Made by a program: the position numbers and the translations under genes. 5,167 nucleotides of DNA, taken from positions 1-5,167 of the forward strand of contig CAIKDL010000096.1 in assembly GCA_903826185.1 (NCBI GenBank), given 5' to 3'. The notes beneath the pieces were generated by a model, which saw only the letters and a program-made list of their open reading frames with translations, ran no database searches and was not told the origin of the DNA. Every line of letters begins with the position of its first letter. The first letter of the stretch is position 1. Source of the DNA: an uncultured bacterium (GTDB lineage Bacteria; Patescibacteriota; Minisyncoccia; Phycocordibacterales; PALSA-1337). This document shows, piece after piece, positions 1 through 5,167 of this stretch.

Positions 1-1041
1 CCTCCGACTTTTCGTTGTGACGGCGCGCTTGCACAAGCGCCTAGTGTTGAGCCAATATCTGCCGAGGTTATGGCTGAGATGTTCGATTCCATCGTGCCAG
101 ACAAATCTTATCTAGAATTATATCAGGCGAACAAGAGCATCGACTTCGCTTTTGAATTCGGAGAGGTGCGGTTTCGTGTCAACGCTTGCCAAGCTCGAGG
201 CTTGTCAGCGATCACGCTCCGGAGACTGCCGAGCCGAGTACTTGCATTCGAAGAGATCGGCTTACCAGAAGGTTTCATCGAGCTGACCAAGCGGCCCCGG
301 GGCCTTCTCTTGGTAACTGGTCCGACCGGTTCTGGAAAGACTACAACGCTGGCTTCTGTGATCTCCGCTCAATTGAAAGGTGGAGGTCGTCATGTCTATG
401 TCATCGAGCAGCCGACAGAATACGTGTTCGGTCATGCGAATGGTGTGTTGACGCAGCGCGAAGTTCCGACGGATTGTCCTTCGTTTTCAGAGGCACTGAC
501 GGATTCTCTGCGTGCAAACCCCGACGTTATCGTGGTTGGCGAGATGCGTGATCTGCCTACGATCAGGGCTGCCTTAACTGCAGCGGAAACCGGACATCTT
601 GTTTTGGCGACGCTGCATACCTCGACGGCCAGTAGCACCATCAACCGGATCATCGATGTGTTTCCGGACATGGAAAAGGCTCAGGTCCGGACACAGCTGG
701 CTATGAGCTTGCTTGGCGTGCTATGTCAGCAACTCTTGGCTCGGGCTGGTTATGATGGTGGTCAGGTGGCCGCCTTTGAGTTCATGCGGATGACTTCGGC
801 TGTCGCTAACCTGATCCGTGACAACAGGACGAATCATATCGAGAACGCCATTCAAACCGGCAGAAATGTCGGCATGCAACTGCTCGATGATCATCTTTAC
901 GAACTGGTAGTGGCTCGTAAGGTCGAACCGCAAGATGGTTTGCTCAAAGCCAATGATCCGGCTGCTCTCATCGCCAAACTACGCCAACACCCCGATGCCT
1001 TCGATATGGGCATTATTGAAGACCAAATGTTGGGTGGTTGA
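1..1041 (+). CDS. pilT: PilT-type type IV pilus retraction ATPase, 5' end outside the window
   Basis: Secretion-superfamily hexameric ATPase of the PilT branch, which in characterised bacteria powers pilus retraction at the cytoplasmic face of the inner membrane. The frame is open to base 1, and the translation before the Met at base 70 (PPTFRCDGALAQ) aligns with the PilT N-terminal PAS-like domain, so that Met is internal and the true start lies upstream. 346 residues are present; roughly 25-35 are probably missing. Numbered from base 1: Walker A GPTGSGKT at 107-114, Asp box IEQPTE at 135-140, Walker B PDVIVVGEMRD at 174-184, His box with TLHT near 204-207 followed by INRIIDVFP. The AIRNLIRE-type motif reads AVANLIRD (799-822), and IQTGRNVGMQLLDD follows. 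Oddities: the usual Asp of the Asp box (IEDPIE) is Gln, and the AIRNLIRE Arg at position three is Ala. PilB/GspE is less likely: no N-terminal extension or tetracysteine Zn motif is seen. A terminator follows directly. Confidence 0.93.
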   Translation, partial: PPTFRCDGALAQAPSVEPISAEVMAEMFDSIVPDKSYLELYQANKSIDFAFEFGEVRFRVNACQARGLSAITLRRLPSRVLAFEEIGLPEGFIELTKRPRGLLLVTGPTGSGKTTTLASVISAQLKGGGRHVYVIEQPTEYVFGHANGVLTQREVPTDCPSFSEALTDSLRANPDVIVVGEMRDLPTIRAALTAAETGHLVLATLHTSTASSTINRIIDVFPDMEKAQVRTQLAMSLLGVLCQQLLARAGYDGGQVAAFEFMRMTSAVANLIRDNRTNHIENAIQTGRNVGMQLLDDHLYELVVARKVEPQDGLLKANDPAALIAKLRQHPDAFDMGIIEDQMLGG

Positions 1042-1047
1042 TTCATG

Positions 1048-1075
1048 AGCTCCGTACTTGTTACGGGGCTTTTTT
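1048..1075 (+). terminator. Rho-independent terminator after the pilT-like gene
   Basis: AGCTCCGTA (1048-1056) pairs with TACGGGGCT (1062-1070), giving a 9-bp stem with one G-U pair and a 5-base loop, followed by a T run at 1070-1075. It begins 7 bases after the TGA stop and separates the pilT transcript from the next gene. Confidence 0.9.
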
Positions 1076-1089
1076 GTTATTTGTCTTGT

Positions 1090-1118
1090 TTGACAATTAT
1101 ATTTAATTATGGTAGTAG
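1090..1118 (+). promoter_or_regulatory. Probable sigma-70-type promoter of the 1162-2013 gene
   Basis: A perfect TTGACA (-35) at 1090-1095 is followed by a 17-base spacer and TAGTAG at 1113-1118. The -10 is weak but is preceded by an extended TGG at 1110-1112. Predicted transcription starts near 1125, leaving a leader of about 37 bases that carries a Shine-Dalgarno. TATGGT at 1108-1113 is an alternative -10, but it would need a 12-base spacer with this -35. Confidence 0.5.
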
Positions 1119-1150
1119 TTGATTTAGAAACACGGCTTTTTACATAAAGA

Positions 1151-1157
1151 AAGGGAG
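1151..1157 (+). promoter_or_regulatory. Shine-Dalgarno fixing the start at 1162
   Basis: AAGGGAG lies 4 bases before the ATG at 1162. It is the only strong Shine-Dalgarno in the window and supports this start codon; the spacing is slightly short but workable. Confidence 0.75.
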
Positions 1158-1161
1158 ATAA

Positions 1162-2013
1162 ATGAAACTCAGTGAATTCCCAAAAACATCAAGGGATACG
1201 GAAATTGGTCGTCTGATTCGTGAGGTTCGTAGACGATACAACTTGGCCGACGAGGTAGCCAGAAAATTCATGCTGGCCTCGGCTCTGGAACCGCTCTCGA
1301 ACAAAGATGGATGTACTACACGCTTTGTCGATTTGAAAGAATCGAAAAGGCTTGAATTGTTCGTGGCTGCTGGCATCAACAGTGGTTTTGCGATCAGGCA
1401 TCTTGTTGACCACTTGATCGTCAACAAAACGCTGATCGGCTCGTATAAATTCATGATCGAAGCGGTTGTGACAAGTAAGCTCAATCGCAAGGGCGGCAAG
1501 ATCAACCACGGCATCCTGGAGGCGATCATTCCTCTCATCGCGACGCAAGTCATCTTCTATGACAAGATTAAGGATGAGCCATCTATGATATTTGGTCTGG
1601 TTGGACCGCTGCTCTCGAATACCGGAAAAGAGGACGTCGAGGATCTGCTCCAAGCAAAACGGATCGCCAACAAGATCAGCGGGGTCGAGAAGAAATATCC
1701 ACTGCGACAACACAAAGTGGTTTCGATCTACGATTATTACTTCTTCGAAGTCAACGCTGAACTCGCCGAAGGTAATCTCACTGCAGTCCTACACAACCAG
1801 CAGTTCCTCGATGGCTTCAGCGATATCAAAGATATGCTACGGGTCATGGCATCGTCGAAGAAAGAGCGTCTGCTTGAGAAAGTTGAGGATGCATATAACT
1901 TCATCCGGAACAAGCATGATAACAAGATCGGCGTCGGTCTGGCGGCCGATCATTGCGCGATATGTCTTTATCTTTATATATCGCTCATCGATCATCGGGA
2001 AGTCATCGGATAA
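1162..2013 (+). CDS. Uncharacterised 283-residue cytoplasmic protein
   Basis: I do not recognise this family. The ATG is preceded by AAGGGAG, and the frame is open for 283 codons to TAA, just before a terminator. The protein looks soluble and mostly alpha-helical. It has a basic N-terminal segment (residues 15-26, with REVRRRYNL), a middle region with GGKINHG at 111-117 followed by a hydrophobic helix (about 118-133), an aromatic-rich stretch SIYDYYFFEVNAELAEG at 188-204, a charged helix near 232-251, and a C-terminal stretch GLAADHCAICLYLYISL at 259-275. There is no signal peptide, no P-loop and no zinc-finger pattern. The hydrophobic segments are short and not convincing as membrane spans. 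It has its own promoter and terminator, so it is probably monocistronic and expressed independently of pilT and of the downstream pair. Base composition resembles the pilT gene more than the more AT-rich gene that follows (judged by eye). Confidence 0.85.
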   Translation: MKLSEFPKTSRDTEIGRLIREVRRRYNLADEVARKFMLASALEPLSNKDGCTTRFVDLKESKRLELFVAAGINSGFAIRHLVDHLIVNKTLIGSYKFMIEAVVTSKLNRKGGKINHGILEAIIPLIATQVIFYDKIKDEPSMIFGLVGPLLSNTGKEDVEDLLQAKRIANKISGVEKKYPLRQHKVVSIYDYYFFEVNAELAEGNLTAVLHNQQFLDGFSDIKDMLRVMASSKKERLLEKVEDAYNFIRNKHDNKIGVGLAADHCAICLYLYISLIDHREVIG

Positions 2014-2030
2014 ATCTCCGTGCTCGTTTG

Positions 2031-2056
2031 AACCTGTCTTAAATGGCAGGTTTTTT
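2031..2056 (+). terminator. Rho-independent terminator after the unknown gene
   Basis: AACCTGTC (2031-2038) pairs with GGCAGGTT (2045-2052), giving 8 bp with one T-G wobble and a 6-base loop TTAAAT, with a T run at 2051-2056. It isolates the 1162-2013 transcript from the next gene. Confidence 0.9.
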
Positions 2057-2071
2057 ATTTATAGATATCCC

Positions 2072-2101
2072 TTGCTACATGACACCTTTAAGCTGTAAAA
2101 T
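2072..2101 (+). promoter_or_regulatory. Promoter of the actin-fold gene, predicted leaderless
   Basis: TTGCTA (-35, 4 of 6) at 2072-2077, an 18-base spacer, and TAAAAT (-10, 5 of 6) at 2096-2101. The start codon A is 8 bases past the -10 box, so transcription should begin at or within a base or two of the ATG at 2109. No Shine-Dalgarno fits between them. Confidence 0.7.
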
Positions 2102-2108
2102 GTAACCA

Positions 2109-3209
2109 ATGGCTACATCGAGAAAATTGGGAAGTTCTCCGGTCTTGATTCTGGATATACAGAGCTCATCTGTACGTGGCTCTCTGGTCGCTGGTAAGAA
2201 AATCCTTTTCGAAATCGGCATCGAAATTCCTAACCGTGTTACAAAAAGCAGCAAGTCTCTCACAGAAAACACTTTGGAGGCTACAAAGATCATCGTTGAA
2301 GGGATCCTGAAAGAATTCATCCTCCGCCGAGAAGGCGCTGACAAAAATTATAAATCCGCGAAAATATCAGCTGTTCATTGCGTGATCTCATCGCCTTGGC
2401 TCATATCGCAAGCACAAATCGTCTCAACCTCATTTGCCAAAGAAACTAAGATTACCGAAAAGATAGTCCGATCTATGTTAGAAAATGAAAAAGCCAAACC
2501 AACGTTGCACATCACCGAAGAAGCCCACCGCAACGGTCAGCTCAAAGTTATAGAAAGGAAGGTATTTTCTGTCTTACTAAACGGCTATCCAACAGAAAAC
2601 TGGAAAGGTAAATTAGCGAAGACTCTGGATGTCTCTTTTGTCGTCAGCTCCGCGAGCAGCCAATTCATATCTCAACTTGAAGAGATCTGCCAAAATGTCA
2701 CGTCCGCAAAACAGGTAAAGTTTCATTCATCGCTCATATTGCATTACATATCCAGCACTGAGCTTGTTCCATCGGCATCTGCGCATGTCTGTGTGCATAT
2801 CCACAACGAGATCACTGACATGATTAGTATAAATAAAAGCGGAAATATATACTTCGCTTCATATCCAGTTGGTTTGCGTACTATCGCGGAAAGGATCTCT
2901 GTGGCCATGGGAATAAAGCAGCACACAGCCGAATCCATGCTGGCTCTTTATGCTGACATGCACATGGACCCGGCGCATAGTCGAAATTCCGGCGTGATAG
3001 TGGAAAGAATCCTTCGCGGATGGGCTCATGAGTATCATGAATTTTTGAAACTAGCTGGCATACCACACAATCTTCCTGTTCATATATTTGTTTCTTCAGA
3101 AAAATATTCTAAGCTCTTCGCACGACTGATGCGCATACCGAGTTCGAAGGCAAAAGTAGAACCAATTTCGGAAAATATCTATCCTGAAGCTATCAACAGT
3201 CTCGCGTAG
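2109..3209 (+). CDS. FtsA/PilM-like actin-fold protein with degenerate nucleotide site
   Basis: Predicted cytoplasmic actin/HSP70-fold protein of 366 residues, nearest in layout to FtsA and PilM. The start is firm: an in-frame TAA at 2103-2105 sits just upstream, and the first strand motif begins at residue 11. A phosphate-1-like strand ILDIQSSSVRG spans 14-24. An SHS2/1C-like insert follows at about 85-200 (CVISSPWLISQAQ, then KITEKIVRSMLENE, then SFVVSSASSQFISQLEEIC), closely echoing the FtsA 1C domain. A phosphate-2-like strand HVCVHIHNEITDMISINKSGN spans 226-246, followed by SYPVGLRTIAERIS. The adenosine-site strand is HIFVSSEKYSKLF at 325-337. Family consensus expects DIG, D-x-G-G and GG at these three places; here the first Gly is Gln, the second motif reads HIHNE, and the third lacks its glycines. 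Nucleotide binding is therefore doubtful (inference). No C-terminal amphipathic membrane helix is obvious. It lies 27 bases before the bitopic protein gene in the same orientation, recalling PilM-PilN. PilM-like versus FtsA-like cannot be settled here. Confidence 0.75.
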   Translation: MATSRKLGSSPVLILDIQSSSVRGSLVAGKKILFEIGIEIPNRVTKSSKSLTENTLEATKIIVEGILKEFILRREGADKNYKSAKISAVHCVISSPWLISQAQIVSTSFAKETKITEKIVRSMLENEKAKPTLHITEEAHRNGQLKVIERKVFSVLLNGYPTENWKGKLAKTLDVSFVVSSASSQFISQLEEICQNVTSAKQVKFHSSLILHYISSTELVPSASAHVCVHIHNEITDMISINKSGNIYFASYPVGLRTIAERISVAMGIKQHTAESMLALYADMHMDPAHSRNSGVIVERILRGWAHEYHEFLKLAGIPHNLPVHIFVSSEKYSKLFARLMRIPSSKAKVEPISENIYPEAINSLA

Positions 3210-3221
3210 AGCCGCCTTTAT

Positions 3222-3230
3222 TGTTATAAT
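3222..3230 (+). promoter_or_regulatory. Extended -10 promoter of the membrane protein gene, predicted leaderless
   Basis: TGT plus a perfect TATAAT (3225-3230) forms an extended -10 in the 27-base gap after the actin-fold gene. The ATG at 3237 begins 7 bases after the -10 box, which coincides with the expected transcription start. No convincing -35 is seen (it would fall at the end of the upstream gene), and there is no Shine-Dalgarno. The gene may also be reached by read-through from the upstream promoter, since no terminator lies between the two genes. Confidence 0.7.
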
Positions 3231-3236
3231 TGCGAC

Positions 3237-4706
3237 ATGCCACGTCGTCTAGAAGATATAAGACCTGCTGACCATCGATCCATACACGATGTTCCTACAC
3301 GTACCAAAAAAGGGAGCTTGGAGCACAAACCGCTTCCGGCTGCCGAGTCTCATGGGAGACATATCCATATCTCGAAAGTTAAGAGTGATGACAAAGAACC
3401 GATATCCTCGCATCAAACTGTGCTAGCGCCCCAGGCACATTCTCATGACAATCGACACGAACATCATGTTTTGCCAACTAAGCCACGTAGAAAGTCTACC
3501 GGCTTACGTTGGTTGCTAATCACCGTTGGAGTCATAGTTGTATTTGCTGGGCTAGGCTATATCGCCTCAGTGTATTTTGCCAGGGCATCATTCACAATAG
3601 TTCCAAAGAGCGTACTCATGGAGATAAATAGCACTTACTTGGCACAAGATTCTACGCAAGGAATCGTGGCGGCGACTGGAACGATTCCATATTCATTTAT
3701 AACTGTACGTGGTTCTGCCAGTTCCACGGTGCCAGCAACTATTGGCCCCGCCGTTTCCACAAGAGCTCAGGGTCCGGTTACTATATACAACTCATTCAGC
3801 GCTCAAGCACAAAGGCTCATAGCTGGAACACGCATGGCCAATTCTTCAGGAAAAGTCTACAGATTAACCGGTTCTGTGGTGGTTCCTGGTTACACGGTTT
3901 CAGGGAAAATCAATATTCCAGGCAGCACCAATGCCACTATCATCGCCGATCAACCAGGAGACATCTACAATATCACCGGAGACAGCTCTATCAGTGACTT
4001 TAAGATGGTGGCTTATGCTGGAACACCCAAACAAAATACTATATATGCTCGTTTAACCAGCCCTATCGTAGGAGGCATGGTTGGTACACAAAGTGTGGTT
4101 AGTCCTTCGGTGGCGGCCTCAACAACAGCACAACTAAGATCCGGTATCACGAATGATCTCCTTAAGAATATTCACACATTGGTTCCTTCTGGTTATATCA
4201 TGTATGACAGTGGATATATAACTTCTTTCTCTACAACAACAACGACAAACCTAGATAAGACTCATAGTATGTTAAGCGTTCAAGGATCTGTCAGTGGTAT
4301 GATCTTCAAGAAGATCGACCTGGTCAACCGTTTGGCCGGTCCGACAGCAGCATCTTCATTTGGTTCATTCAAATACGATACTTCTAGTTTGGAAACACTG
4401 GATGTAACTGTGGTTAACTCCTCCTCGGCACCTTCAACTGGTTCGAGTTCGACCACTGTAAAGCAAATTAAGGCCGTCGCCTCAAAACCAGTTATATCCA
4501 TGAAAATAAAAGGAACAGTGAAGCTGGTCGGAATAGTACCAGTAGATGAATTGATCAAGAAATTGCTAGGAAAAACTTCAGTTGAGGCGCAAAATGTCTT
4601 CAAACAGTATAACCAAGTCATTGATAAGATCGACGGGGAAGTCATGCCTCCATGGTCGAAAATACCGACAAATCCGGCTCGGATATCTATCGTGGTCAAA
4701 GGATAA
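3237..4706 (+). CDS. Bitopic membrane protein with His-rich cytoplasmic tail and large extracytoplasmic beta region (CPR type, baseplate-J-like)
   Basis: 489 residues. The start is the only ATG/GTG/TTG after the upstream in-frame stop. Residues 1-86 form a polar, basic, probably disordered tail with 12 His among the first 77 residues and the short motif RSIHDVP at 14-20. A single membrane helix spans about 90-114, preceded by KPRRK (82-86), so the N-terminus should be cytoplasmic. The rest is Ser/Thr/Val/Gly-rich and beta-like. VTIYNSFSAQAQRLIAGTR (181-199) leads into VYRLTGSVVVPG, IIADQPGDIYNI (235-246) and a GTPKQNTIYAR segment. This pattern recalls CPR proteins often labelled baseplate J-like, as does the C-terminal PPWSKIPTNPARISI (471-485). 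A Ser/Thr-rich linker lies at about 394-408. There is no cleavable signal peptide and no Cys in the protein. Following an actin-fold gene, it is a candidate partner in a PilN-like arrangement. The family assignment is from memory of similar proteins; molecular function is unknown. Confidence 0.7.
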   Translation: MPRRLEDIRPADHRSIHDVPTRTKKGSLEHKPLPAAESHGRHIHISKVKSDDKEPISSHQTVLAPQAHSHDNRHEHHVLPTKPRRKSTGLRWLLITVGVIVVFAGLGYIASVYFARASFTIVPKSVLMEINSTYLAQDSTQGIVAATGTIPYSFITVRGSASSTVPATIGPAVSTRAQGPVTIYNSFSAQAQRLIAGTRMANSSGKVYRLTGSVVVPGYTVSGKINIPGSTNATIIADQPGDIYNITGDSSISDFKMVAYAGTPKQNTIYARLTSPIVGGMVGTQSVVSPSVAASTTAQLRSGITNDLLKNIHTLVPSGYIMYDSGYITSFSTTTTTNLDKTHSMLSVQGSVSGMIFKKIDLVNRLAGPTAASSFGSFKYDTSSLETLDVTVVNSSSAPSTGSSSTTVKQIKAVASKPVISMKIKGTVKLVGIVPVDELIKKLLGKTSVEAQNVFKQYNQVIDKIDGEVMPPWSKIPTNPARISIVVKG

Positions 4707-4724
4707 GGTTCATGGCCATTATCC
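4701..4724 (+). other. Hairpin overlapping the stop codon, possible weak terminator
   Basis: GGATAAGG (4701-4708) can pair with CC-A-TTATCC (4716-4724) with one bulged A and a 7-base loop, and the TAA stop at 4704-4706 lies inside the stem. There is no T run after it, so it is not a classical intrinsic terminator. It may attenuate read-through or protect the 3' end, or it may be chance. Confidence 0.3.
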
Positions 4725-4728
4725 ACCC

Positions 4729-4758
4729 TTGACGGCCAATACACCTATCTGCTAGTAT
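4729..4758 (+). promoter_or_regulatory. Promoter of the infA-rpmJ operon
   Basis: TTGACG (-35, 5 of 6) at 4729-4734, an 18-base spacer ending in the extended TGC (4750-4752), and TAGTAT (-10, 4 of 6) at 4753-4758. Transcription is predicted near 4765, giving a leader of about 15 bases without a recognisable Shine-Dalgarno. TATACA at 4756-4761 is an alternative -10 with a longer spacer. Confidence 0.65.
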
Positions 4759-4779
4759 ACATACCTGCGCAATTACGTA

Positions 4780-5010
4780 ATGGATATAGCGTCAAAACCT
4801 TCAAAGTTAGCGAATACCGCGAAGGGCACCGTCGTCGAGGCGTTGCCTGATACTTTGTTTAGAGTCGAGCTCGAAGGATCAAAAGAGATCGTTCTAGCTT
4901 ATCTTGCGGGAAAGATGAAGATGAACAGGATTCGTGTCCTCATCGGCGACAAGGTTGAGTTGATAGTCGATCCATACGGTGGTAGAGCGCGAATTACAAG
5001 ACGTTTTTAA
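4780..5010 (+). CDS. infA: Translation initiation factor IF-1
   Basis: Small OB-fold protein that binds the A site of the 30S subunit during initiation. Its 76 residues compare with about 72 in typical IF-1. The core is clear: KGTVVEALPDTLFRVEL (15-31), LAYLAGKMKMNRIRVLIGDKVEL (39-61) and DPYGGRARITRRF (64-76), matching the family's GTVVE, F-x-V, GKM-x-x-N-x-IR and GDKV signatures. The usual DLTKGRI-like C-terminal strand is replaced by GGRARI. The N-terminal lead is several residues longer than usual. The ATG is the first start possible after an in-frame TAG at 4753-4755, and no internal Met precedes the core. It has its own promoter, no Shine-Dalgarno, and is followed after 6 bases by rpmJ, the common bacterial order. 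Confidence 0.96.
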   Translation: MDIASKPSKLANTAKGTVVEALPDTLFRVELEGSKEIVLAYLAGKMKMNRIRVLIGDKVELIVDPYGGRARITRRF

Positions 5011-5016
5011 TAATAT

Positions 5017-5133
5017 ATGAGAGTAAAAGCTTCAGTAAAAAAGATTTGTCCGAAATGCTCCGTGGTACGCCGCGGTGGTTACATTTATGTTGTCTGCAGC
5101 TCTAACCCTCGCCATAAACAGCGTCAGGGTTAA
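5017..5133 (+). CDS. rpmJ: 50S ribosomal protein L36
   Basis: 38 codons from ATG to TAA, reading MRVKASVKKICPKC at the start and NPRHKQRQG at the end, which is diagnostic of L36 (bL36). The zinc ligands of the C+ form are all present: Cys11, Cys14, Cys27 and His33, with the same spacing and length as the E. coli protein. L36 binds 23S rRNA in the large subunit near the base of the stalk. The gene begins 6 bases after the infA stop with no Shine-Dalgarno in the short AT-rich gap, so translation may be coupled to infA. In many bacteria rpsM and rpsK follow; the window ends 34 bases after this stop, so this cannot be checked here. Confidence 0.97.
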   Translation: MRVKASVKKICPKCSVVRRGGYIYVVCSSNPRHKQRQG

Positions 5134-5167
5134 TTTATTAATTACGCGCTAAGCGCTTTTCATCACA

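Noticed and set aside
1039..1041. TGA read as glycine, as in SR1/Gracilibacteria
   Set aside because: The TGA sits at the natural end of the PilT family just before a strong terminator, and no other gene here has an in-frame TGA.
1140..1713. Two long minus-strand open frames opposite the 1162-2013 gene
   Set aside because: Their translations show no family motifs, lack ribosome binding sites, and lie wholly or almost wholly opposite a plus-strand gene that has a promoter, Shine-Dalgarno and terminator.
1592..2098. Plus-strand frame of 168 codons overlapping the unknown gene and its terminator
   Set aside because: It runs through the terminator hairpin and the next promoter, and its Ser/Arg-rich translation is typical of an out-of-frame reading.
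3237..4706. Prophage or tail-like injection system suggested by the baseplate-J-like resemblance
   Set aside because: No other phage-tail, sheath, tube or integrase gene is present, and the protein has a membrane anchor with a cytoplasmic tail. The resemblance is better read as a shared beta fold or annotation label.
4280..4744. Minus-strand frame of 154 codons opposite the end of the membrane protein gene
   Set aside because: No recognisable motif and no start signals; the plus-strand C-terminus shows the recognisable PPWSKIPTNP pattern.
5146..5160. Small hairpin GCGC-TAA-GCGC followed by TTTT after rpmJ, as a terminator
   Set aside because: The stem is only 4 bp with four T bases, the window ends here, and the infA-rpmJ operon usually continues into further ribosomal genes.

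Overview
The window reads as a stretch of chromosome from a small-genome bacterium, most likely of the Candidate Phyla Radiation (Patescibacteria; Saccharibacteria or a relative is plausible). This assignment is an inference. It rests on an FtsA/PilM-like actin-fold gene followed by a bitopic protein of a type I associate with CPR genomes, compact genes whose -10 boxes almost touch their start codons, and short infA and rpmJ genes. The standard genetic code appears to be used: the pilT-like gene ends in TGA exactly where the family ends and just before a terminator. This argues against the TGA=Gly lineages (SR1/Gracilibacteria). All six supported genes lie on the + strand.

Layout: (1) 1-1041 is the 5'-truncated end of a PilT-type type IV pilus ATPase, followed by a clear intrinsic terminator. 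(2) 1162-2013 is a monocistronic gene of unknown function with its own promoter, the only good Shine-Dalgarno in the window, and its own terminator. (3) 2109-3209 encodes an actin-fold FtsA/PilM-like protein whose nucleotide-binding motifs look degenerate. (4) 3237-4706 encodes a single-pass membrane protein with a long His-rich cytoplasmic tail and a large Ser/Thr-rich beta-type extracytoplasmic region. (5) 4780-5010 infA and 5017-5133 rpmJ form the start of a ribosomal/translation operon that probably continues beyond the window.

How the genes fit together: the two central genes form a cytoplasmic actin-fold plus bitopic membrane protein pair. This recalls PilM-PilN of type IV pili, or FtsA with its membrane partners. 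With a PilT retraction motor close by, a role in an envelope or pilus assembly is a reasonable hypothesis, but it is not demonstrated by the sequence. The pair is the most interesting part of the window. The promoters at 2109 and 3237 both predict leaderless mRNAs. There are no RNA genes, insertion sequences, CRISPR arrays or obvious long repeats. No gene-free stretch exceeds 300 bases; the longest is about 120 bases.
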